Below, piece after piece: positions 41,455 to 48,620 of a DNA stretch of 64,000 bases. Origin of the DNA: Arthrobacter pigmenti (lineage in GTDB: Bacteria > Actinomycetota > Actinomycetes > Actinomycetales > Micrococcaceae); assembly GCF_011927905.1 (NCBI RefSeq), contig NZ_JAATJL010000001.1, positions 2,728,001 to 2,792,000 of the forward strand, in the 5' to 3' direction. Under the pieces are notes generated by a model. It had not been told where the DNA came from. It ran no database searches and was given only the letters and a program-made list of their open reading frames with translations. The position numbers and the translations under genes are program-made. How positions within the stretch are numbered: the stretch's first letter is position 1; each line of letters opens with the position of its first letter.

Positions 41455-43491
41455 ATGCTAACCACGCCTGCACACGCTTATCTCCCGCTGATCGTCGCGG
41501 TGGACGGCCGTTCCGGTGCGGGGAAAACCTCGCTGGCCGTTGAGCTTGCCACGCTGCTGCGCGAACACCATAGCGTCAGTCTCTTCCACCTTGAGGACCT
41601 CTACCCTGGCTGGGACGGACTGGCTGATGGAATGGATCGCTATGTCCGTTCCGTGCTCACTCCCCTCGCGGCGGGAGCTACTGCGCAGTGGCCCGCCTGG
41701 GACTGGACGAAGAACGACGACGGCGACACCCGGCTCACCCACCCGGCAGACATTGTGATCGTGGAAGGGGTTGGCGCCTCCTGCGCTGCCGCGCGGAACC
41801 TGCTGGACGTGGCGATCTGGATCGACGCCGACGACGACGTCCGCCGGACCAGCGCGCTGAACCGCGACGGCGATGCCTACGCCCCTTTCTGGCAGCGCTG
41901 GGCTGACCAGGAGGAGCGGTGGTTACGAGCTGACAATCCGTCCGCTGGTGCGGACATCCTGGTGCACGGCCACACGGCAGACTCACTTCCGCAACGGGTG
42001 CGGCTTGCCCTGACCGGCCTTCCGCAATGTGAGTCCTTGATGTCCATGGAGCGTGCCGCGCGGCGCGGCCTCACGCTGCAGGTGGAGATGGTGGACGCCT
42101 ACCCGGACGGCGCCGCGCTGTTCGCCGGCCTCTACGGGGCGTCCAACGCGGCCGTCTGGCTGGACAGCTCCACGCTGGAAGACCCGCAGGACCGGAGCCG
42201 CTTTTCGGTCCTGGCCGACGACGGCGGTCGCTTCGGACAGGTCGCAGAGCACACCGACGGCATCACCCGCGTGAGCAGCGGCCCGGTCACCGCGAGAAGC
42301 GCCGGGCCCTTCTTCCGCTGGCTGGACGGGGTGTGGGGCCGGCGTGCCGTCCGCCCGCCGTCGGACTATCCGGGCCCGTTCGCGCTCGGCTGGCTGGGCT
42401 ATCTCGGGTACGAACTCAAACGCGAAACCGGTGGTCGCATCGTCAGGACCGGCTCATTGCCGGACGCGGCACTCCTGTTCGCGGGCCGCGCCGTCGTACT
42501 GGATCACGAAGATCGGCGGGTCTACCTACTGACGCTCCGCGACGGTTCCCGCGATCCCGAAGCCGACGCCTGGCTGGAACGGACGCGCGCCGTCGTACTG
42601 GAAAGCGGTGTGCCGCTGGATACCCGAGAGCCACTGCCCGCACCCGAATTCACAGTCAGGGATACCCGCGAGGAGTACCTCGCGAAAATCCGGGAAGCGA
42701 AGGCGGAGATCGCGGAGGGCAACTCCTACGAGGTATGCCTGACCACCGCTCTGACCGCGCGCACCCAACGGCTGGATCCTTTCGCGGCCTACCTTCAGCT
42801 CCGAAGCACAAATCCCGCACCATTTGCGCATTACTTCGCCTTTCCCGGTTTCGCCGTTGCCAGTACGTCGCCGGAACGTTTTCTGCGGCTCGATTCAGGT
42901 GGGGGCATGCGCGCCGAGCCGATCAAGGGCACGCGCCGCCGCTCCACTGATCCCGCTGAGGACTCCGCTTTGAGGGCGGAGCTGCAGACCAGCACCAAGG
43001 ACCGCGCCGAGAACATCATGATCGTGGACCTGCTGCGCAACGACCTCTCCCACCTCGCAGTCCCGGGGACGGTCATGGTAAGCCGTTTGTGTGACATCGA
43101 AACCTACGCGACCGTGCACCAGATGGTCAGCACGATCGACGCCCGGCTCCGGCCAGGGTCGTCACGGGCGGAGGCTGTGGCAGCGGCGTTCCCCGCCGGA
43201 TCCATGACAGGCGCACCGAAGATCAGCACCATGGCGATCCTCGACCGGCTCGAAGCTGCGCCGCGCGGGGTGTATTCAGGTGCCGCGGGATACTTTTCGC
43301 TGGATGGGGCGGCGGATCTCGCCGTCGTCATCCGTACGCTCGTGATGGAGAACGACGACGACGGCACCCGGCTCACGCTCGGCGTGGGTGGGGCCATCAC
43401 GTCCGACTCAGACCCCGCCGAGGAGTGGGACGAGGTGCGCACCAAGGCATTCGGGGTGCTCTCGGCGCTGGGCTCGACGTTCCCGGACTGA
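41455..43491 (+). CDS. pabB: P-loop kinase-like domain fused to aminodeoxychorismate synthase component I (PabB)
   Basis: 678 aa in two parts. Residues 1 to about 195 form a P-loop NTPase resembling uridine/nucleoside kinases: Walker A GRSGAGKT (18-25), FHLEDLYPGWDGLADG, and VIVEGVGASCA as Walker B. Residues about 200-678 form a chorismate-binding enzyme with EGNSYEVCLTT, ASTSPERFLRL, PIKGTRRR (Lys491, typical of PabB rather than the Ala of TrpE) and FPAGSMTGAPK. PabB makes 4-amino-4-deoxychorismate for folate; the glutaminase partner is not in this window. PabC follows. The kinase part has no obvious role in that reaction. Start ATG 41455. Confidence 0.85.
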   Translation: MLTTPAHAYLPLIVAVDGRSGAGKTSLAVELATLLREHHSVSLFHLEDLYPGWDGLADGMDRYVRSVLTPLAAGATAQWPAWDWTKNDDGDTRLTHPADIVIVEGVGASCAAARNLLDVAIWIDADDDVRRTSALNRDGDAYAPFWQRWADQEERWLRADNPSAGADILVHGHTADSLPQRVRLALTGLPQCESLMSMERAARRGLTLQVEMVDAYPDGAALFAGLYGASNAAVWLDSSTLEDPQDRSRFSVLADDGGRFGQVAEHTDGITRVSSGPVTARSAGPFFRWLDGVWGRRAVRPPSDYPGPFALGWLGYLGYELKRETGGRIVRTGSLPDAALLFAGRAVVLDHEDRRVYLLTLRDGSRDPEADAWLERTRAVVLESGVPLDTREPLPAPEFTVRDTREEYLAKIREAKAEIAEGNSYEVCLTTALTARTQRLDPFAAYLQLRSTNPAPFAHYFAFPGFAVASTSPERFLRLDSGGGMRAEPIKGTRRRSTDPAEDSALRAELQTSTKDRAENIMIVDLLRNDLSHLAVPGTVMVSRLCDIETYATVHQMVSTIDARLRPGSSRAEAVAAAFPAGSMTGAPKISTMAILDRLEAAPRGVYSGAAGYFSLDGAADLAVVIRTLVMENDDDGTRLTLGVGGAITSDSDPAEEWDEVRTKAFGVLSALGSTFPD

Positions 43492-43500
43492 TTCTTCCGA

Positions 43501-43560
43501 ATCGAGCGGCCAGTTATGACCGACTTCCAGTCGTGAACCGGCTATATCCGGCCGCTCGAT
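43501..43560. repeat. 60-nt palindrome between pabB and pabC
   Basis: Arms ATCGAGCGGCC (43501-43511) and GGCCGCTCGAT (43550-43560), exact 11-bp inverses, enclose an inner hairpin CGACT-TCC-AGTCG. It lies between two genes on the same strand and just upstream of the pabC -10 box. Confidence 0.75.
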
Positions 43561-43575
43561 GAGGGCTCGCCGCAC

Positions 43576-43581
43576 TAGGCT
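43576..43581 (+). promoter_or_regulatory. putative leaderless -10 box of pabC
   Basis: TAGGCT, 7 nt before the ATG at 43589; the same hexamer and spacing as upstream of 19564. Confidence 0.5.
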
Positions 43582-43588
43582 GGACCGC

Positions 43589-44458
43589 ATGACAGTTCTG
43601 GTGTTCCTCGACCCCGCAATGCCGGACGGCCGCATCGCCGACGCCTCCCAGCCACAGCTGAAAGTTACCGACACCGGCATTACTCGCGGCGACGGGATCT
43701 TCGAGACGATGCTCGCGGTAAACGGCGCACCCCGGAAGCTGCAGGCACACCTGGCCCGGCTGGCGTCCTCGGCGGAGGCGCTGGCATTGAACGTCCCAGC
43801 CTCGGACGCGTGGGAACGTGCCATTGGCACGGCCCTGCAGGAAGCGGACGACGACGGCGATCTTGTGGTCAAGCTCGTCGCGATCCGTGGGGTTGAAGAG
43901 AGCGTCGAGGGCGGCACGGAAGCCACCGCCTGGGTCCAAGTGTCTCCCGTTCCGAAGGGCCTTCGGGGCAAACGCCTCGCCGTCCTCCTCCTCGACCGCG
44001 GCTACGACAGCACCGCTGCCCAGCGCGCCCCCTGGCTGCTCATAGGCGCGAAGACCCTCTCCTACGCCGTCAACATGGCGGCACTGCGTTATGCCAAGTC
44101 GCAGGGTGCGGATGACGTCATCTTCACCTCCTCGGACGGCAAGGTGCTGGAGGGACCGACGTCAACCGTCCTCATCGCCCGGGTAATCGACGGCGTCAAG
44201 CACCTGATCACACCGCAACTTGAGAGCGGAATCCTGGCTGGAACCTCGCAGAGTGCGCTGTTCGCTGCAGCTCGCGATGCGGGCTGGGAACTCGGCTACG
44301 GGCCGCTCATCCCGGCTGATCTCTTCGCCTCCGACGGCGTGTGGCTGATCTCGAGCGTGCGGCTCCTGGCGGAAGTGGCATCGCTCGACGGTAAACCTGT
44401 AACCATGTCGCCGGACCTCACGGCCGAGCTGTCCGCACTGGTGGAATCCGTCTCCTAG
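43589..44458 (+). CDS. pabC: aminodeoxychorismate lyase (class IV PLP enzyme)
   Basis: 289 aa. Class IV aminotransferase fold: the N-terminal GITRGDGIFETM and the PLP lysine in LLIGAKTLSYAVNMAALRYA (Lys155), then VIFTSSDGKVLEGPTSTV. It splits 4-amino-4-deoxychorismate into p-aminobenzoate and pyruvate. The pabB gene upstream supports PabC over a branched-chain aminotransferase, although the lyase and aminotransferase are not separable by motif alone. The start is set to MTVLVFLDP (43589), with a leaderless-type -10 box. Confidence 0.85.
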   Translation: MTVLVFLDPAMPDGRIADASQPQLKVTDTGITRGDGIFETMLAVNGAPRKLQAHLARLASSAEALALNVPASDAWERAIGTALQEADDDGDLVVKLVAIRGVEESVEGGTEATAWVQVSPVPKGLRGKRLAVLLLDRGYDSTAAQRAPWLLIGAKTLSYAVNMAALRYAKSQGADDVIFTSSDGKVLEGPTSTVLIARVIDGVKHLITPQLESGILAGTSQSALFAAARDAGWELGYGPLIPADLFASDGVWLISSVRLLAEVASLDGKPVTMSPDLTAELSALVESVS

Positions 44459-44466
44459 CCCCACAA

Positions 44467-44573
44467 ACGCGCCGACGATTCGCACGATCGTGGGGACGTC
44501 ACCACGAACCCGCGCAACAGCGGCACTTTTGCGGACGCGCGACGCCGCATTACTGCACATTACGACGGCGCGT
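44467..44573. repeat. weak inverted-repeat region behind pabC
   Basis: ACGCGCCG (44467-44474) and CGGCGCGT (44566-44573) are inverses. Between them CGTGG and CCACG flank a GACGTC core. It could include the pabC terminator; the pairing is less compact than in the other elements. Confidence 0.4.
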
Positions 44574-44605
44574 GGCAGAGTCGCCGGAGCCGGTGCTACG
44601 TTCAG

Positions 44606-44712
44606 TCGGGAGTAACGAGCGCCAGCGCCAAGCCCTGACTTGCTGGCCGGCAACCCTCTATCACGGCGGGGTGCCTCAGGTGAATACTCGGCACAAGGAT
44701 CAGCTTTCGAAG
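44606..44712 (+). ncRNA. SAM-IV riboswitch
   Basis: The core GCGCCAGCGCCAAGCCCTG (from 44619), followed by CTTGCTGGCCGGCAACCCTC and GGCGGGGTGCCTCAGGTGAA, closely follows the SAM-IV consensus. A closing helix GAGTA/TACTC (44610-44614 and 44685-44689) is present. It precedes rhodanese-metZ and should switch sulfur-amino-acid synthesis off when S-adenosylmethionine is plentiful. Boundaries are approximate. Confidence 0.88.
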
Positions 44713-44743
44713 GATCAACAGCGTGCACGCGTGAGGAGACACA

Positions 44744-45184
44744 GTGTCACAACAGTCAGCACATACGCCCCGGCCTGCCAATGGTTATGCCGGCGACGTC
44801 ACACCCCGTCAGGCGGTGGAGCGGGTCAGCAAGGGCGCGGTCCTGGTTGACGTCCGCACCACCGAAGAGTGGCGCACGGTTGGCGTCCCGGACCTCACCG
44901 ACGCCGGGACCGTTCCCCTGTTCCTCGAATGGAACCGCGCGGACGGCGCCCGGAACGAGTCCTTCGTCTCCCAACTGGACGGTCTCAAGGGCCGCGAACT
45001 GCTGTTCATCTGCCGTTCCGGAGTCCGCTCGGTTGCAGCAGCAAAGAGTGCCACCGCCGCAGGCCACACGGTTTATAACGTGCTCCACGGTTTCGAGGCT
45101 GACGGCGGCTGGCGCGCCAGCGGCCTGGCGACCACGGTTCATGCCCAGTCCGCCGGGGTCAAGGGAGGGAAGGCAGATGACTGA
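44744..45184 (+). CDS. rhodanese-like sulfurtransferase
   Basis: 146 aa single rhodanese domain. AVLVDVRTTEEWRTVGVPD is the first signature and LLFICRSGVRSVAAAKSA contains the active Cys90 in the loop CRSGVRS. It carries persulfide sulfur. The GTG start (44744) has AGGAG 7 nt upstream and lies about 30 nt behind the SAM-IV riboswitch. It overlaps metZ by 8 nt, so sulfur transfer and homoserine sulfhydrylation are made together; a role in supplying or buffering sulfide is inference. Confidence 0.92.
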   Translation: MSQQSAHTPRPANGYAGDVTPRQAVERVSKGAVLVDVRTTEEWRTVGVPDLTDAGTVPLFLEWNRADGARNESFVSQLDGLKGRELLFICRSGVRSVAAAKSATAAGHTVYNVLHGFEADGGWRASGLATTVHAQSAGVKGGKADD

Positions 45185-46463
45185 GTCCACGCCGTCGTCG
45201 TTCTCCCCCGCAACCCCTTCCGAGCCGATCCCCGGCAATGGCGGTTACCCCGTTGTCCAGCGCCCGGACGACGACGTCGCCGCCTGGGCGTCCGACACCC
45301 TCGCCGTGCGCGGCGGGCTGGCCCGCTCAAACTTCGAGGAGACGTCGGAGGCACTGTTCCTGAACTCAGGTTTCGTGTATTCCTCCGCGGCTGCTGCCGA
45401 GGCTGCGTTCACCGGCGATGTGGACCGGTTTGTCTACTCCCGGTACGGCAACCCCACCGTCGCAATGTTCCAGGAACGCCTCCGGTTGCTTGAGGGCGCA
45501 GAAGCCTGCTTCGCCACGGCGAGCGGCATGTCAGCCGTTTTCACCGCGCTCGGAGCGCTGTTGGCCAGCGGCGACCGCGTTGTGGCCTCACGAAGCCTGT
45601 TCGGGTCCTGTTTTGTGATCCTCAATGAGGTTCTCCCGCGCTGGGGCGTCGAAACGGTATTCGTGGACGGCTGGGACCTTGCCCAGTGGGAAGAAGCCCT
45701 GAGCGTTCCCACCACGGCGGTGTTCTTCGAATCGCCGTCGAATCCGATGCAGGAGATCGTCGACATCCGCGCCGTCGTCGAACTCGGGCATGCCGCCGGC
45801 GCGCAGGTGGTGGTGGACAACGTCTTCGCCACCCCGCTGCTGCAGCGGTGCACCGAACTCGGTGCCGACGTCGTCGTCTATTCCGGAACCAAGCACATGG
45901 ACGGGCAGGGCCGTGTGCTTGGTGGGGCGATCCTCGGCCGGAAAGAGTTCATCGAGGGTCCGGTCAAGACGCTGATGCGCCATACCGGGCCCGCGCTGTC
46001 CTCGTTCAACGCGTGGACGCTGCTGAAGGGGCTGGAAACGCTGTCGCTGCGCGTGAACCACTCCTCCTCGTCAGCTTTGACGCTTGCACGCTGGCTTGAG
46101 GCGCAGCCCGCTGTGAACTGGGTACGGTATCCGTTGCTGGAATCGCACCCGCAATTCATCCTCGCAGCGTCGCAGATGTCCGGCGGCGGCACCGTGCTCA
46201 CGTTCGAGCTGAATGCACCGGTTGGCCGTGCCAAGGAAACCGCGTTCGCGCTGCTGGATGCCCTCGACATCATCGATATTTCGAACAATCTCGGCGACTC
46301 CAAGAGCCTGATCACCCATCCCGCGACCACCACCCACCGTGCCATGGGCCCGGAAGGACGCGCCGCGATCGGGCTGTCCGACGGCGTGATCCGATTGTCG
46401 GTGGGCCTTGAGGACGTCACCGACCTGCAGAACGACCTCGGAAAGGCGCTCGCCGCGTCCTGA
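45177..46463 (+). CDS. metZ: O-succinylhomoserine sulfhydrylase
   Basis: 428 aa Cys/Met-metabolism PLP enzyme. The PLP lysine is in YSGTKHMDGQGR (Lys239), the cofactor-binding Tyr/Arg lie in YSRYGNPT, and SGMSAVFTAL and THPATTTHR are typical. It makes homocysteine from an O-acylhomoserine and sulfide. The MetZ-like sequence and the SAM-IV element support this over cystathionine gamma-synthase. GGGAGGGAAGG lies just before the ATG. The open frame to 44640 runs across the riboswitch and is rejected. Confidence 0.9.
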   Translation: MTESTPSSFSPATPSEPIPGNGGYPVVQRPDDDVAAWASDTLAVRGGLARSNFEETSEALFLNSGFVYSSAAAAEAAFTGDVDRFVYSRYGNPTVAMFQERLRLLEGAEACFATASGMSAVFTALGALLASGDRVVASRSLFGSCFVILNEVLPRWGVETVFVDGWDLAQWEEALSVPTTAVFFESPSNPMQEIVDIRAVVELGHAAGAQVVVDNVFATPLLQRCTELGADVVVYSGTKHMDGQGRVLGGAILGRKEFIEGPVKTLMRHTGPALSSFNAWTLLKGLETLSLRVNHSSSSALTLARWLEAQPAVNWVRYPLLESHPQFILAASQMSGGGTVLTFELNAPVGRAKETAFALLDALDIIDISNNLGDSKSLITHPATTTHRAMGPEGRAAIGLSDGVIRLSVGLEDVTDLQNDLGKALAAS

Positions 46464-46595
46464 AGCTGTGATTCGGCTGTGAGTTTGTCTCAGCGTTGAA
46501 CCATTTCGGCCCTTGCCCGCGTCTAGAGAGCAGAGGGGCCGAGTGGCCGCTCCCATCCCCCGGGTGTCGGTGGGGTGATCACGGGAGGTATCAAC

Positions 46596-47171
46596 ATGAG
46601 TAAAGCAATGCGCGTCCTGTTCGCCGTCGTCGCCATTTGTCTTCTGGCGCTGACCGGCTGTGGTTCCTCCGGTTCGCCTTCCGAGGAGCCCACCAGCGCT
46701 CCCGCGGCCGAGGAGCCCACCAGCGAAGAGCCGTCGGAGGAACCCACCAGTGAGGAACCGTCCGAGGAGCCCACCAGCGAGGAGCCGACCGAAGGCGGGG
46801 GCGAGGCCGGCGGGACCATGGGCACGCCGCTCGGAATCGCTGAGACGGACCTCGGTGAGGTGGTTGTCGACGCTGAAGGAATGGTGGTCTACTACTTCAC
46901 CAACGATGAGGCGAACTCCGGCGTCAGCGCTTGTGAGGGAGGGTGCCTGGAGGCGTGGCCGCCGGTTCTGACCGACAGCGAGACGCCTGAGGCGGAAGGA
47001 GTCACCGGCGAACTCGGCACCATCGAAACGCCCGACGGCGAACTGCAGGTGACCATCAACGGTATGCCGATCTACTACTTCGCCAACGACGAGGCCCCCG
47101 GAGACACCAACGGCCAGGGCGTCAACGAGGTCTGGTACGTGGTGGCACCGGACGGCACCATGATTCAGTAG
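46596..47171 (+). CDS. lipoprotein with Glu-Pro-Thr-Ser repeats and two YxFxxD modules
   Basis: 191 aa. The signal peptide VLFAVVAICLLALTGCGSS has a lipobox. Residues 25-70 are tandem EEPTS-EEPS repeats, a stalk. The rest holds two copies of the 'secreted repeat' module: VVYYFTNDEANSGVSACEGGC and IYYFANDEAPGDTNGQG, each with the Yx[FWY]xxD pattern (COG4315/Lipoprotein_15). The role is unknown; some relatives are linked to redox or metal stress. GGGAGG lies 8 nt before the ATG. It is convergent with the sigma factor, 5 nt apart. Confidence 0.82.
   Translation: MSKAMRVLFAVVAICLLALTGCGSSGSPSEEPTSAPAAEEPTSEEPSEEPTSEEPSEEPTSEEPTEGGGEAGGTMGTPLGIAETDLGEVVVDAEGMVVYYFTNDEANSGVSACEGGCLEAWPPVLTDSETPEAEGVTGELGTIETPDGELQVTINGMPIYYFANDEAPGDTNGQGVNEVWYVVAPDGTMIQ
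46683..46790 (+). repeat. 27-bp tandem repeats encoding the lipoprotein stalk
   Basis: GAGGAGCCCACCAGC-like units begin at 46683, 46710, 46737 and 46764, exactly 27 bp apart, so copy number can change in frame by slippage. Confidence 0.75.
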
Positions 47172-47176
47172 TCGCC

Positions 47177-47689
47177 CTAGCTTCCCGACACCACGTCCCG
47201 GGCGAGCAGCGCAGCTTTCATGGACCGCAGAGCGTAGTGCAAACGCGATTTCACGGTGCCCTCAGGAATGGCGAGGGCACGTGAAATCTCGGCCGTCGTT
47301 TCGCCGCGGAAGTAGAAGTGCAGCACCACATCGCGATGCTCGGGCGTCAGTTCGCTGAGCGCGTCCGAGACGAGCCATGAGGTGAGCAACTGCTCAACGT
47401 CGTCGTTCGAGGCCGTTTCCGGCAGCACGTCAACGTCGAACTCATGCCGGCGGAAGGCACAACGAAAGGAATCCACCAGCGCGTTCCGCGCTACCGCGAA
47501 CAACCATGCGCGGATCTCCATTTCGGTGCGACCCCGCATGACCGGATGCTCCCAGGCCCGCAGCAGGGTCAGCTGCACCACCTCGTCGACAAGGAAAGCG
47601 TCTCCCGTGAGCCTCCGGACGAACCCCCTCAAGGCGCGCAGGTGATTGTCGTTGATGCTGCTCAGCCAATCTGCCTGACCATTGCCCAT
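47177..47689 (-). CDS. ECF-type RNA polymerase sigma factor
   Basis: 170 aa. Region 2 (LRGFVRRLTGDAFLVDEVVQLTLLRAWEHP...IRAWLFAVARNALVDSFR) and region 4 (LSELTPEHRDVVLHFYFRGETTAEISRALAIPEGTVKSRLHYALRSMK) are complete, with no region 3, as in group 4 sigma factors. Unlike many ECF genes it has no anti-sigma gene next to it. The convergent lipoprotein gene may or may not belong to its regulon. The start at 47689 has only a weak GGGAAC before it. Confidence 0.92.
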   Translation of the reverse strand: MGNGQADWLSSINDNHLRALRGFVRRLTGDAFLVDEVVQLTLLRAWEHPVMRGRTEMEIRAWLFAVARNALVDSFRCAFRRHEFDVDVLPETASNDDVEQLLTSWLVSDALSELTPEHRDVVLHFYFRGETTAEISRALAIPEGTVKSRLHYALRSMKAALLARDVVSGS

Positions 47690-47822
47690 CGTCGGTTCCC
47701 GCCCCTGGACTCTGCTGGACCATCCGCAACCTATTCATGCGCGGCGAGGTTGGGAAAAGCCTGCGGCCTCATCTCATGATGCACCTGTACGGGCCATCCG
47801 AACAGGGCGGGCCCTCCTCGAG

Positions 47823-48620
47823 CTAGCCGAGGATGAAGTTCCAGGTGCCTGCCAGCACCGCAGCGATCACCGCTACGGCCGCAATCAGCAGACCGCACAG
47901 TGCAACTCCGACGTCGATCCTGCTGAAGGTACTCTCCCTCGCCCACGTGCGCGGGCCGGCGCCGAAACCACGGGCTTCCATCGCCACAGCCAACCGGGTG
48001 GCTCTTCGGATGGCCTGAACCATGAGGCCGAAGGCTTGCCCGAGGAAGTTCCCGAACCGTGCCGCCGGGTTCCCCTCGTGGCCCACACCGCGGGCATGAC
48101 GGGCGAGGCCGAGAGTGCGCCATTCCTCGAACAGAAGCCCGACGAGCCGCATCCCGGCGAGCGCCCCGAGGACAAAACGGTGCGGGGCCTTGAGCCGCTG
48201 TGCCAGGGCGTCCGCAAGATCGGTGGGATCGGTGGTGGTGAGCAGGAACAGGCCCGGCAGTGCAATGGCCAGTGCCCGGAGTCCGATCGCCAGCCCGGCG
48301 TTGACGGAGTCCTCTGTGAACAGGACTGGACCGGCTTCGAACAGCACGCGGCCGGTCTTCTCGGCCAGCAGCGCAGTTCCGTACGCCCCGACAACCGCTG
48401 CAACCACAAACGGCCAGGCGCGGAAGAACAGCCTCCGCGCGCTGATCCCCAGCAGCGGCAGCAGCAGGAGTTCACTGAGGAGTACGACGCCGGCGCTCAC
48501 CCAGTCCACGCTGAGCATCACGACCACCGTGATCAGCGTTGCCGCGAACAACTTGGAGAGCGGGTTGGCTTTCGGAAGCAGCCGCCCGGTCAGTTCCGGG
48601 GTGAGGACGTCCGTGCTCAT
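47823..48620 (-). CDS. ECF transporter T component (thiamine/HMP type)
   Basis: 265 aa, about five or six membrane helices (LFAATLITVVVMLSVDWVSAGVVLL, GLRALAIALPGLFLLTT, VGVALCGLLIAAVAVIAAVLAG). The cytoplasmic LARHARGVGHEGNP and AVAMEARGFGAGPR motifs are the two 'Ala-Arg-Gly' coupling helices of EcfT that bind the ATPase. It overlaps the ATPase gene by ATGA. Context (S component of YkoE type, TPP riboswitch) makes it YkoC-like. Confidence 0.9.
   Translation of the reverse strand: MSTDVLTPELTGRLLPKANPLSKLFAATLITVVVMLSVDWVSAGVVLLSELLLLPLLGISARRLFFRAWPFVVAAVVGAYGTALLAEKTGRVLFEAGPVLFTEDSVNAGLAIGLRALAIALPGLFLLTTTDPTDLADALAQRLKAPHRFVLGALAGMRLVGLLFEEWRTLGLARHARGVGHEGNPAARFGNFLGQAFGLMVQAIRRATRLAVAMEARGFGAGPRTWARESTFSRIDVGVALCGLLIAAVAVIAAVLAGTWNFILG

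Noticed and set aside
44640-45176. N-terminal extension of metZ over the rhodanese gene
   Set aside because: The extension runs through the SAM-IV riboswitch and the rhodanese gene in another frame; metZ has its own ribosome site at 45160-45175.
46683-46790. Regular 27-bp repeats considered as a CRISPR-like array
   Set aside because: There are no unique spacers; the units abut and encode the EEPTS stalk of a lipoprotein.
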